The position numbers and the translations under genes were made by a program. This document shows, piece after piece, positions 1-6,067 of a DNA stretch of 12,623 nt. The stretch's first letter is position 1. The number at the start of each line of letters is the position of its first letter. Source of the DNA: an uncultured Chitinophagaceae bacterium (GTDB lineage: Bacteria > Bacteroidota > Bacteroidia > Chitinophagales > Chitinophagaceae); assembly GCA_946885335.1 (NCBI GenBank), contig CAMPGG010000074.1, positions 1 to 12,623 on the forward strand. Reading direction: 5' to 3'. The notes below the pieces were generated by a model, which was given only the letters and a program-made list of their open reading frames with translations, had not been told where the DNA came from and made no database searches.

Positions 1-1140
1 GCCTTTGATGTAAACGGGGCCGATTATTATACTACAGGAGATATATTTTATACAGGCACAACGCCTACCGGTTCTGATGCAACAAACCTTTGGGTTAAAA
101 GAGGTTTTGTATACCTGACAGGTCCATCGGAAACATCTTTTACATTAACGCTTAGAAACAATGCACCCGGAGGTGGTGGTAACGACTGGGCCCTGGATGA
201 TATTTCAGTAGCCACCTGTTTGCCCAATATGCAATACTCGCCTTCACTAACACCCAATGTTTGCGTAAATAACCCAATAACGATTAATGATACCATACGT
301 TCTTATTTTGATAACTACGTTTATTATAAATGGCAAAAAAGCACAGATGCCGGCGCTAACTGGACTGATGTAACCGCAGCCCAGGGGCCAGCTTCACCAA
401 CATATAATGGAACGGCATGGGAATATGTAACTACTTACACGGTGCCTCCAGCCGAAACGCAATTTTCAAATAATAATGATCGCTACAGGGTGGTGGTTGC
501 AACAGGTGCTGCTGAATTGTCGACCAGTGATTGCCTGTTTACTGATGGAATTAGTTTGATCGATGTTAATGTGATCACCTGCACTCCACTCACAACTGAT
601 TTACTCAGTTTTAGTGGAAAGAAAATAAATGAACTGGCTAAACTTTACTGGACGACATCAAGAGAAGATCAACCTATTGCATATAATATTGAAAGAAGCA
701 ATGATGGTATAAATTTTGAAAACATAGGCGTTATTAATGGATACAATAACATCAATAACGAACGCAATTATTATTCTTTCAACGATCCTAAACCTTTAAC
801 CGCAGAAACTACTTACCGCATTGCGATGAAAACGGACGAAACCAAAAAACTTTCCCGTCATATCAGGATCATTAAAGATGCAGAAGAATTAAAGTTGACA
901 AATGTGGTTAATCCATTTCAACATGAAATTTCGTTTGATATTAGCATCAATGAAAATGCAAATATTGAAGTTTACCTGCTCGATATGTATGGTAAACAAA
1001 TACATCAAAAAACATTACCGGTTTACGAAGGATCTAACAGTATGCGTTTGGATAATATTGATGCTTTACCCGCGGGCATTTACATCTTACAGGTAAAACA
1101 TAAAGACAAAAATATAAGCAAACGCATTTTTAAAAAATAG
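1..1140 (+). CDS. T9SS-sorted secreted protein, C-terminal part (5' end outside the window)
   Basis: The reading frame is open from base 1, so this is the last 379 residues of a larger protein; the first in-window ATG (220) is not a credible start because matching protein sequence precedes it. Residues about 1-72 end in a GGGGNDWALDDISVATC stretch, seen at the end of beta-sandwich domains in many Bacteroidota exported proteins. An Ig-like segment with paired cysteines follows, then a fibronectin-III-like module (about 200-293, with LYWTT and YNIERSNDG). A type IX secretion sorting domain (about 300-379) carries NP, LLDMYGKQI, LPAGIYILQV and a basic KRIFKK end. Known biology of such domains is export through the outer membrane followed by cleavage and surface anchoring or release. 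The function of the mature protein cannot be told. A strong terminator follows 22 nt after the stop. Confidence 0.88.
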   Translation, partial: AFDVNGADYYTTGDIFYTGTTPTGSDATNLWVKRGFVYLTGPSETSFTLTLRNNAPGGGGNDWALDDISVATCLPNMQYSPSLTPNVCVNNPITINDTIRSYFDNYVYYKWQKSTDAGANWTDVTAAQGPASPTYNGTAWEYVTTYTVPPAETQFSNNNDRYRVVVATGAAELSTSDCLFTDGISLIDVNVITCTPLTTDLLSFSGKKINELAKLYWTTSREDQPIAYNIERSNDGINFENIGVINGYNNINNERNYYSFNDPKPLTAETTYRIAMKTDETKKLSRHIRIIKDAEELKLTNVVNPFQHEISFDISINENANIEVYLLDMYGKQIHQKTLPVYEGSNSMRLDNIDALPAGIYILQVKHKDKNISKRIFKK

Positions 1141-1161
1141 CTTATTAAACCTTGATCATAC

Positions 1162-1198
1162 AAAGTGGTTTGGCTTTTTGCTAAACCACTTTTTTATT
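1162..1198 (+). terminator. Rho-independent terminator of the first gene
   Basis: The arms AAAGTGGTTTGGC (1162-1174) and GCTAAACCACTTT (1180-1192) form a 13-bp stem with one G-T wobble around a TTTTT loop. A T-rich tail follows (to about 1198). It separates the upstream secreted-protein gene from pdxA. Confidence 0.88.
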
Positions 1199-1229
1199 TG
1201 TACAGCGTAAATTCCATTCATCAAAATAA

Positions 1230-1259
1230 TTGTAAAAAAAGTATCCCTCTATTCTTTTG
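1230..1259 (+). promoter_or_regulatory. Candidate promoter of pdxA
   Basis: TTG (1230-1232) lies 19 nt before TTCTTTTG (1252-1259), which matches five of the six fixed positions of the Bacteroidota -7 consensus TAnnTTTG. This would start transcription near 1266, giving a leader of about 40 nt. The upstream gene is closed by a terminator, so pdxA needs its own promoter here. The exact bases are inference. Confidence 0.4.
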
Positions 1260-1307
1260 CCATTTAACAAGGGAAAGGGGTAATTTTAGACCCTAATTTT
1301 AATTATT

Positions 1308-2405
1308 ATGGATAAGGCTGAAAAACCAATCATTGGCATAACCTGTGGCGATCTGAATGGAATAGGTATTGAACTGATCATCAAAACATTTTCTGATCAT
1401 CGCATCCTGGATCATTGCACACCCGTGGTTTTTGCTTCTAATAAGGTCATTAATTTCTACCGCAAATCCATGCCCGAAATTAATTTCAGTTACCAAAGTG
1501 CCCGCGATCTTCAAAAACTAAATAATAAACAACTGAATATTTACAATTGCTGGGAAGAAGATGTTTCTGTTGTACCTGGTCAGCTAACGGATGCAGGTGG
1601 TAAATATGCCATTAAATCTTTAATGGCCGGTGTGGATGCGCTAAAAAATAACTACATTGATGGATTGGTTACGGCACCCATTCACAAAAAAAATACACAC
1701 TCTGCAGAATTCAATTATACTGGTCATACACCATACTTAAAGGATGTTTTCCAGGTGAATGATGTAGTCATGTTTTTATGCGCCGGATCCTTCCGGGTTG
1801 GATTGGTAACAGAACATGTACCAGTAAGCGAAGTTTCTGGTTTTATTACTAAAGAAGCTATTTTGAGTAAGTTGCTATTAATGCAACAAAGCCTGGTAAA
1901 AGATTTTGCCATTAACGCTCCAAAAATAGCTGTATTGGGACTTAACCCGCATGCAGGTGATGAAGGATTGACAGGTAAAGAAGAAGATGCTGTCATCAAA
2001 CCTGCCATTAAAGAAGCCCGGTTAAACCGTAACATACTGGCTTTTGGGCCATTCAGTGCGGATGCTTTTTTTGCCCGCGGGCATTACCAGGAGTTTGATG
2101 CTGTATTGGCGATGTACCACGACCAGGGATTAATTCCTTTTAAATCACTTGCCGGCGAAAAGGGAATTAATTTTACTGCCGGATTACCAGTAGTCAGAAC
2201 TTCCCCTGATCATGGTGTTGCTTTTGATATTGCCGGTAAGAATATAGCAGAAGCTGCTTCATTTATGGAATCGATCTTTGAGTGTATTGATATCATTAAT
2301 CACCGCAGGTTATATGATGACATGAGAAAAAATCCTTTAAAGAAAATTTCAGCATCTGTTGTTGGTAACGTGGTTGATGAAAAAATAGAGGAAGAAGGAA
2401 GCTGA
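1308..2405 (+). CDS. pdxA: 4-hydroxythreonine-4-phosphate dehydrogenase (PdxA)
   Basis: PdxA oxidises 4-phosphohydroxy-L-threonine with NAD+; the product decarboxylates to 3-amino-1-hydroxyacetone-1-phosphate, which PdxJ condenses with deoxyxylulose phosphate to pyridoxine phosphate. It is a cytosolic, metal-dependent enzyme. The 365-residue protein shows the family motifs in order: GITCGDLNGIGIEL (10-23), GHTPYLKD (139-146), TEHVPVSEV (168-176), LNPHAGDEG (212-220), GPFSADAFF, AMYHDQGLIPFK (268-279) and RTSPDHGVAFDIAGKNIA (297-314). By comparison with E. coli PdxA (His166, His211, His266), His170, His215 and His271 are the expected metal ligands; all are present. The glycine-rich N-terminal motif (GDLNGIG rather than GDPAGIG) is the form I would expect in Bacteroidota. 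Length and start agree with the family. It appears monocistronic: a terminator lies before it and about 500 nt without a gene after it. Confidence 0.96.
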   Translation: MDKAEKPIIGITCGDLNGIGIELIIKTFSDHRILDHCTPVVFASNKVINFYRKSMPEINFSYQSARDLQKLNNKQLNIYNCWEEDVSVVPGQLTDAGGKYAIKSLMAGVDALKNNYIDGLVTAPIHKKNTHSAEFNYTGHTPYLKDVFQVNDVVMFLCAGSFRVGLVTEHVPVSEVSGFITKEAILSKLLLMQQSLVKDFAINAPKIAVLGLNPHAGDEGLTGKEEDAVIKPAIKEARLNRNILAFGPFSADAFFARGHYQEFDAVLAMYHDQGLIPFKSLAGEKGINFTAGLPVVRTSPDHGVAFDIAGKNIAEAASFMESIFECIDIINHRRLYDDMRKNPLKKISASVVGNVVDEKIEEEGS

Positions 2406-2411
2406 GAAAAT

Positions 2412-2443
2412 TTGACAATTTGACAATTAGACAATTTGAAAAT
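2412..2443. repeat. Octamer tandem repeat, four units (TTGACAAT type)
   Basis: Four abutting 8-bp units read TTGACAAT, TTGACAAT, TAGACAAT and TTGAAAAT. They begin 7 nt after the pdxA stop codon. This is an intergenic low-complexity repeat with no coding content. The exact phase is arbitrary. Confidence 0.85.
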
Positions 2444-2676
2444 GGAGAAAGGAAACCAACTCAAACCTAACTGGGAGTTTCAATCTTCAGATTTTTGACT
2501 TTTGATTTTTACATTTTGAATTTATCTGGCTTTTGACTTTTGCCTTACATTGATTAAGTCTGGAATTATCAACTTTTCTTTTCCTACATTTTATTTTACC
2601 TGAATCTGTATCTTCCTGCAGGTCAACAGTTTTTTACGGATTAACATCTTAGTTATCAACAAAAACGTTCAGAGGC

Positions 2677-2707
2677 TTGCATCTTTTGGGTTTGCACTAT
2701 ACTTTTA
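2677..2707 (+). promoter_or_regulatory. Candidate promoter ahead of the small membrane protein
   Basis: TTG (2677-2679) is followed after exactly 20 nt by TACTTTTA (2700-2707), one mismatch from TAnnTTTG. The same pair with the same spacing recurs at 3205-3235. Transcription would begin near 2714, about 190 nt before the start codon at 2906. No better promoter is visible nearer the gene. Confidence 0.3.
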
Positions 2708-2737
2708 TGATTCCAATCCGCTGAAATAACCATCCTC

Positions 2738-2778
2738 ATTCCGTACTATTACTATCACCACACCAAAGGGTACGGAAT
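2738..2778. repeat. 9-bp perfect inverted repeat in a putative leader
   Basis: ATTCCGTAC (2738-2746) and GTACGGAAT (2770-2778) are exact complements separated by 23 nt. If transcribed this would be a stem in the leader of the gene at 2906. It has no T-tract, so it is not an obvious terminator. It could equally be a pair of protein-binding half-sites. Confidence 0.5.
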
Positions 2779-2905
2779 AATATCCTTTTAAAACCCATCA
2801 CAAAACATTACAACCGGATCCAGCAGATCCTCCATATCCCTTGAAATACGTTTCTATCCGTGAACTACCCAGCAATTAAGTTTAATCCACTTAAAACATA
2901 CCGAT

Positions 2906-3127
2906 ATGAAACTATTTTTACGCATTCTGACAACCTCTTTTTCTATTGCATTTACAGTTGCACTGTTCTTAAGCATTCTCATTATTGCAGAAATGAAATC
3001 ATGGACATTTTTATGGCTCTATGTACCCCTTTTCCTGGTGGTTTATGAAATGGAAAAAATCAATTTAAAAAAGAAGAAACATACAAGCTCCTTCAAATAC
3101 AGGAAGTATACCAGCTTATATGATTAA
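2906..3127 (+). CDS. Small two-helix membrane protein, hypothetical
   Basis: A 73-residue reading frame of unknown function. Residues about 4-28 (RILTTSFSIAFTVALFLSIL and onward) and about 32-47 (SWTFLWLYVPLFLVVY) are hydrophobic and look like two membrane-spanning helices joined by a short acidic turn (AEMK). The tail is strongly basic (EKINLKKKKHTSSFKYRK), which by the positive-inside rule would place it in the cytoplasm. I recognise no family. Coding status is supported by the hydrophobic-basic layout, an ATG start, and a perfect hairpin 10 nt after the stop. It remains possible that this is a chance frame. An overlapping frame at 2860-3048 has no such organisation. Confidence 0.5.
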   Translation: MKLFLRILTTSFSIAFTVALFLSILIIAEMKSWTFLWLYVPLFLVVYEMEKINLKKKKHTSSFKYRKYTSLYD

Positions 3128-3137
3128 TATAAATAGT

Positions 3138-3163
3138 AAGGATAGCCGAAAATGGCTATCCTT
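3138..3163 (+). terminator. Perfect 10-bp hairpin after the small membrane protein
   Basis: AAGGATAGCC (3138-3147) and GGCTATCCTT (3154-3163) pair perfectly around a 6-nt loop. The T-tract afterwards is weak (CTTTGATTTG), so termination would be moderate. Its position 10 nt after a stop codon favours a terminator or mRNA-stabilising end. Confidence 0.65.
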
Positions 3164-3204
3164 TGATTTGCCCGGATAATGCAAAAATATTTTTTGAAGA
3201 AAGC

Positions 3205-3235
3205 TTGCACTATCCCAAACCGATGATTACTTTTA
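3205..3235 (+). promoter_or_regulatory. Candidate promoter of an intergenic small RNA
   Basis: TTG (3205-3207), 20 nt, then TACTTTTA (3228-3235). The -7-like box and the spacing are identical to those at 2677-2707, and both are followed by TG. Predicted transcription start is near 3242. There is no gene downstream on this strand before the terminator at 3424-3460. Confidence 0.3.
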
Positions 3236-3241
3236 TGCTTC

Positions 3242-3460
3242 ACCCCGATCCTTTACTTCAGAACAACCATCCAGCCAATTCCCAGGAATCACTCCAAGTT
3301 CTGCAACACTTTTTTTTATTATAAATGACTGAATAATTGAGCAAATTCATTTGCTAAACTATTTGAGCATACGGAAATATTTTTTTACAAAAGACCTCGA
3401 AGTTTTGCTCAAGGTTTAGTATGAACCTCTCCCCGCCAGTTGTGGCAGAGAGGTTTTTTT
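3242..3460 (+). ncRNA. Candidate small RNA of about 215 nt, unknown family
   Basis: The case rests on a promoter-like pair upstream, a long-range stem and a strong intrinsic terminator, with no accepted gene between them. In the 3' half, CTAAAC (3354-3359) pairs with GTTTAG (3414-3419) and TTGAGCA (3363-3369) with TGCTCAA (3406-3412). These two helices stack with a small internal loop (3 nt against 1 nt) and enclose 36 nt. Just before them GCAAAT-TC-ATTTGC makes a small local hairpin. The terminator begins 4 nt after the stem. I compared it mentally with tmRNA, SRP RNA, RNase P RNA and 6S RNA and see no match. The 5' end is inferred from the promoter only. Confidence 0.35.
3424..3460 (+). terminator. 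Rho-independent terminator with inner hairpin
   Basis: AACCTCTC (3424-3431) pairs with GAGAGGTT (3448-3455). Within it GCCA (3435-3438) pairs with TGGC (3443-3446) around a GTTG loop. A run of seven T's ends at 3460. The orientation is + strand. No gene on this strand ends nearby, which is the main reason to suspect a non-coding transcript. Confidence 0.8.
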
Positions 3461-3471
3461 AATTTAAAAGT

Positions 3472-3533
3472 GAAAATTTAAAATATTTAAAATGGAAAAT
3501 TCTGATAAATGCTTTTATCATTTTTAAATTTTC
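3472..3533 (-). terminator. AT-only nested inverted repeat at the end of the operon
   Basis: GAAAATTTAAAA (3472-3483) is an exact complement of TTTTAAATTTTC (3522-3533). Inside the pair TGATAAA (3503-3509) and TTTATCA (3514-3520) form a 7-bp hairpin with a 4-nt loop. It lies 27 nt past the stop of the last operon gene, so it may act as that operon's 3' end. It is wholly A/T-rich, so stability is modest and some of the symmetry may be low-complexity chance. Confidence 0.4.
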
Positions 3534-3559
3534 AAATTGCCTAATTTTTCAAATAGCTA

Positions 3560-3844
3560 TTACTTATTAAAATAAGACTGTAAATTCTTTACATATACTT
3601 CAAATGCCTGTATACCTGCTGTAGTTATTTTACAATTGGTTTGTGGATAATTGTCTTTGAATTTTTTTTCAATTTCTATATAACCGGCATCTTTTAATTT
3701 TTGTAATTGCACACTCAAATTTCCTGCGGATGCATTTGTTTTTTCACGCAGGTAAGTAAATTCCGCCTGCTTAACACTGATGAGCAATGACATAACGGCA
3801 AGCCTTAACTGAGAATGTAATATGGGATCCAGATCTTTAAACAC
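3560..3844 (-). CDS. Winged-helix transcriptional regulator (HTH_34 / MarR-ArsR-like)
   Basis: The 94-residue single-domain DNA-binding protein has the family layout: LDPILHSQLRLAVMSLL (first helix), FTYLREKTNASAGNLSVQLQKLKDAGYIEIEKKF (helix-turn-helix with recognition helix about 40-53), a wing with NYPQTNCKITTAG, and a C-terminal helix (FEVYVKNLQSYF) suited to dimerisation. Related proteins bind short palindromes as homodimers. I see no ligand domain and no obvious metal-binding cysteine pair. The start is GTG (3842-3844); it overlaps the stop of the preceding membrane-protein gene by 8 nt (GTGTTTAA), so translation is probably coupled. It is the last gene of the six-gene operon. A perfect palindrome in the operon promoter (8343-8357) is a candidate target, which would make this an autoregulator; that link is inference. 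Confidence 0.88.
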   Translation of the reverse strand: MFKDLDPILHSQLRLAVMSLLISVKQAEFTYLREKTNASAGNLSVQLQKLKDAGYIEIEKKFKDNYPQTNCKITTAGIQAFEVYVKNLQSYFNK

Positions 3845-4460
3845 CTTTCTTGATGGCCTCTTTATTTAATTTATTAAATTCAATATTAGCTATATGTCCT
3901 GGTATAATATATCCTGCCATAACTGCGCCGGCATGTAAAATCATGGTCCACATAAAATCTGGTGCAAATAAAGACGCAAATGCAAAAATCCAGGTGATGT
4001 ATGCACCTATAACAGATGGTTTAAAATTTAGGACAGCACCATAAATCAATATCCAGAACCCGTATAACCCTAACAACAACGCAAATCCCTTTGTTGGCGG
4101 CACACCAACATTTATTGAAATAATAATCAGCATAAGGGAAAGAAAAAACCCGGTATTTAATTTATCAAACAAGTCCTGTGTATACGTTTTTACCCGGCTT
4201 GCCTTATTGCCAAATAAATATCTCCCTATCTGAATAAAAAAAAATAATAGGGTAATGATGCCGAACATGTTCCAAAAAAAGAAGGTGCTGGAGTGCCATT
4301 CAAAGCTTATATTAAAAATGGTGAATACGGAGGCGGCAAAAATCAGCCAACCCCAAATGATCCATCCTTTACCATCATCTTTTTGTTCAACTTTTGCCGC
4401 AAAGATCATTTGCTGAATAACTTCCAAACTTTCTCTTTCCGTCATTGGTTTTTGTTCCAT
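3837..4460 (-). CDS. Multi-pass membrane protein, paralogue of its upstream neighbour
   Basis: A 207-residue protein of unknown function. A soluble N-terminal stretch (about 1-30) holds ESLEVIQQMIFAAKVEQ, then about six hydrophobic segments follow (roughly 33-52, 57-82, 104-120, 125-147, 149-166, 168-187), and the C-terminus is basic. Conserved points shared with the upstream gene are SL..IQ.MI..AK near the start, WGW at the first membrane segment, and YIIPGH after the last one. I know of many similar unnamed proteins in Bacteroidota but no assigned activity. ATG at 4460 begins 1 nt after the stop of the upstream paralogue, and its own stop overlaps the regulator start. It has no catalytic motif that I can recognise. 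A role as a membrane partner of the regulator or receptor is possible but unproven. Confidence 0.85.
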   Translation of the reverse strand: MEQKPMTERESLEVIQQMIFAAKVEQKDDGKGWIIWGWLIFAASVFTIFNISFEWHSSTFFFWNMFGIITLLFFFIQIGRYLFGNKASRVKTYTQDLFDKLNTGFFLSLMLIIISINVGVPPTKGFALLLGLYGFWILIYGAVLNFKPSVIGAYITWIFAFASLFAPDFMWTMILHAGAVMAGYIIPGHIANIEFNKLNKEAIKKGV

Positions 4461-4461
4461 A

Positions 4462-5034
4462 TTATTTATTATTATTTCTCAACAAATGGCCTGGAATTAT
4501 ATAACTGGTTAGTATAGCCGCAGCTGCAAATAAAATCTGGTAATCATAACTAAAAAAGGTGCAGGCACAAGCTAGTATCCAGTTAAATATACCACCCAAA
4601 ACCAGCGGCCTGAACTGCAAAATTTTTCCCGAAACAAATGTGCCAAGGCCATACATCAATATCATAAAAGGCCATGCATGCAGCCAGCCAATGGATTTTG
4701 AAATAATAAAAACCAATACAAAAAAGCTGATACCCACTCCCATCCATAAAAAGCCCATGCTATCGCCTACATAAGAACGGTAATGCTCCTTATTCTGATG
4801 TTTCCTGGCATAAAATATAGTAATGAAAACAGCTGGTATAGTAACCAACCAAACCAAATAATGTTGGTTATATTCAATCACTACTTTTAAAAAAAATTGA
4901 ACCAGTATGGCAATGAATGTCATCCAACCCCATAATAAAAAATAGATGCGGTTTTGGTCCAAATCAGATTTTGCTTTTACAATCATGGATTGAATAAGCG
5001 CTAAGCTTTGCTGCGGCGATAAGTTATCTTGCAT
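4462..5034 (-). CDS. Multi-pass membrane protein, first of two tandem paralogues
   Basis: A 190-residue integral membrane protein of unknown function. It starts with a soluble segment holding SLALIQSMIVKAKSD. About six hydrophobic stretches follow (roughly 30-50, 58-75, 92-112, 118-138, 143-160, 163-183), with LLWGW in the first and SYIIPGH after the last. It ends in LLRNNNK. The pattern matches its downstream neighbour along the whole length, so the pair arose by duplication. I chose ATG at 5034. The frame can be extended five codons to a TTG at 5049, but the ATG gives a 19-nt gap to the preceding stop and a sensible start relative to the paralogue. Only 1 nt separates its stop from the next start, so co-transcription and coupling are very likely. 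Confidence 0.84.
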   Translation of the reverse strand: MQDNLSPQQSLALIQSMIVKAKSDLDQNRIYFLLWGWMTFIAILVQFFLKVVIEYNQHYLVWLVTIPAVFITIFYARKHQNKEHYRSYVGDSMGFLWMGVGISFFVLVFIISKSIGWLHAWPFMILMYGLGTFVSGKILQFRPLVLGGIFNWILACACTFFSYDYQILFAAAAILTSYIIPGHLLRNNNK

Positions 5035-5053
5035 ATGTAATTGCTTCAAATAA

Positions 5054-5713
5054 TTATTTATTCACTTGTGCCATAAAATACTGCAAAGTTCCCTTACCCC
5101 AGGCCGGGTCTAAATTGGATGCAGGTTTAAATGCTGCATATTTTTGAGAAGCTGTTTCAAATAATTTTTTTGCTTCTGTTTTACTTCCGCCAAATTGTTC
5201 CGGAGTAAAAAATTTATCCTGCCCTTCCAGCAAATATACTCTTGGGTTTTCAGGATTTAATTGTTTTGCCGTTTCTAATGCTTCCTGTGCCACTGGCCCA
5301 TAAACCATATACCTATTTTGGGGATCCACAATCATCCGCAAACTATTGATCATTTTTTTCACTACATATATCTCCGAATTATTTTTACTCAATGCCTCCG
5401 CCTGCATTAGCAACGCTTCCGCTTTATCAGTTACAGGATCAATTTTTGATGCATCACCACTCATGGGGTTATCCATCATAGTATAACCCATATTTACGGT
5501 AGCCAACGCTGCATAATAATATGGGAGCCATTCTGTTTTTTCAGCAATCGCGATTCTTTCAAAACCGTTTGCTAATTCTTTTAAATTATTTGTATTCCTG
5601 GTTGTATCCATTGCCGCCACTTTGGGCGCCATGGCTTTTACAAATTTTTCATTTTGTGCAAAAGTGAACATCGTACACATACACAAAGACATTCCGGCAA
5701 TTAACTTTTTCAT
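5054..5713 (-). CDS. Exported TPR-like helical-repeat protein, hypothetical
   Basis: A 219-residue protein. The first 20 residues form a signal peptide (MKKLIAGMSLCMCTMFTFAQ); the basic start, hydrophobic core and small residues before FAQ-N suggest cleavage after Gln20 and a periplasmic location. A cysteine pair (Cys12, Cys14) sits within the signal, but there is no well-placed lipobox. The mature part is helical, with tetratricopeptide-like units around ELANGFERIAIAEKTEWLPY, DKAEALLMQAEALSKNN, VAQEALETAKQLNPENPRVY and SKTEAKKLFETASQKYAAF. A distinctive FFTPEQFGGSKTEAKKLF segment lies near residues 166-183. Such repeats usually bind partner proteins. Placement between a 2TM protein and two membrane proteins, downstream of an outer-membrane receptor, suggests an envelope complex, but no partner can be named. 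Confidence 0.82.
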   Translation of the reverse strand: MKKLIAGMSLCMCTMFTFAQNEKFVKAMAPKVAAMDTTRNTNNLKELANGFERIAIAEKTEWLPYYYAALATVNMGYTMMDNPMSGDASKIDPVTDKAEALLMQAEALSKNNSEIYVVKKMINSLRMIVDPQNRYMVYGPVAQEALETAKQLNPENPRVYLLEGQDKFFTPEQFGGSKTEAKKLFETASQKYAAFKPASNLDPAWGKGTLQYFMAQVNK

Positions 5714-5764
5714 ACTTTTTACTTTATTTTTTTATTGAGTAATATGTAATTGGTGATGGTAATT

Positions 5765-6058
5765 TTATTTTGATTCTCGTTCCTTAACTAATTTTTCATA
5801 CTCCCTTTCTATTGCATTGCTTTTAGGCAGAACATATGCATTAATGTAATGAAATGCAACACCAATTCCCCACCCTAACATAGGCCAAACAGGCCATGGA
5901 ATTGAATTAGCATCATATCCGCCTGAAAAATACCAGACTACCCAGAAAAAAACTGACATGATGAGGTAAGTAATTAAATGTCTTTTGAAAGATGCACGCT
6001 GATGTGCTATTTCCCATAATTGAGCATCTTTACCTGCAGGTGCAATAGTGTTTGTCAT
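5765..6058 (-). CDS. 2TM domain-containing membrane protein
   Basis: A 97-residue protein that matches the 2TM domain family as I know it. A soluble N-terminus (about 1-25) is followed by RHLITYLIMSVFFWVVWYF (first helix, about 26-45), then a loop, then PWPVWPMLGWGIGVAFHYIN (second helix, about 54-74). The WPMLGWGIG.AFH signature is characteristic of the family. The charged tail (EREYEKLVKERESK) is probably cytoplasmic. In Bacteroidota the same fold occurs alone or fused to sensor or LytTR-type regulators, and its molecular job is not settled. It begins 9 nt after the receptor stop codon, so the two are certainly co-transcribed; a 51-nt gap follows before the helical-repeat gene. Confidence 0.9.
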   Translation of the reverse strand: MTNTIAPAGKDAQLWEIAHQRASFKRHLITYLIMSVFFWVVWYFSGGYDANSIPWPVWPMLGWGIGVAFHYINAYVLPKSNAIEREYEKLVKERESK

Positions 6059-6067
6059 TTTGTTGAT

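Larger units (their letters stand above)
2406..2905. other. 500-nt intergenic region: octamer repeat, T-rich low complexity, candidate leader
   Basis: No convincing gene. From left to right it holds an octamer tandem repeat (2412-2443), a T-rich stretch (about 2485-2545) in which TTTTGA-type words recur, the 10-mer TTTTTACGGA (2631-2640) that also occurs in both secreted-protein leaders, a promoter-like pair (2677-2707), and a 9-bp inverted repeat (2738-2778). The last two would lie in or before a leader of about 190 nt for the small membrane protein at 2906. Confidence 0.6.
3128..3559. other. 432-nt gene-free region between convergent transcription units
   Basis: Between the stop of the small membrane protein and the stop of the minus-strand operon there is no convincing gene. 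It contains three hairpins, a promoter-like pair, a long-range stem followed by a terminator, and an AT-only inverted repeat, all listed separately. A short open frame (3223-3324, 33 codons) was examined and not accepted. Confidence 0.6.

Noticed and set aside
1299..2035. Minus-strand frames inside pdxA (1299-1514, 1724-2035)
   Set aside because: These are antisense shadows of a fully motif-supported enzyme gene.
2406..2560. CRISPR-like array
   Set aside because: The repeat units are 8 bp, abut each other and have no spacers.
2860..3048. 62-codon frame overlapping the small membrane protein
   Set aside because: It overlaps the better organised 73-residue frame and has no coherent hydrophobic layout.
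3223..3324. 33-codon + strand frame in the gap (open without a start further back to 3133)
   Set aside because: Its start codon overlaps the promoter-like box, the sequence matches nothing I know, and the terminator lies about 100 nt past its stop. A structured RNA fits better, though neither is proven.
5035..5049. TTG start five codons upstream for the first membrane paralogue
   Set aside because: The ATG at 5034 is a stronger start codon with suitable spacing; the extension adds only MKQLH. It cannot be fully excluded.
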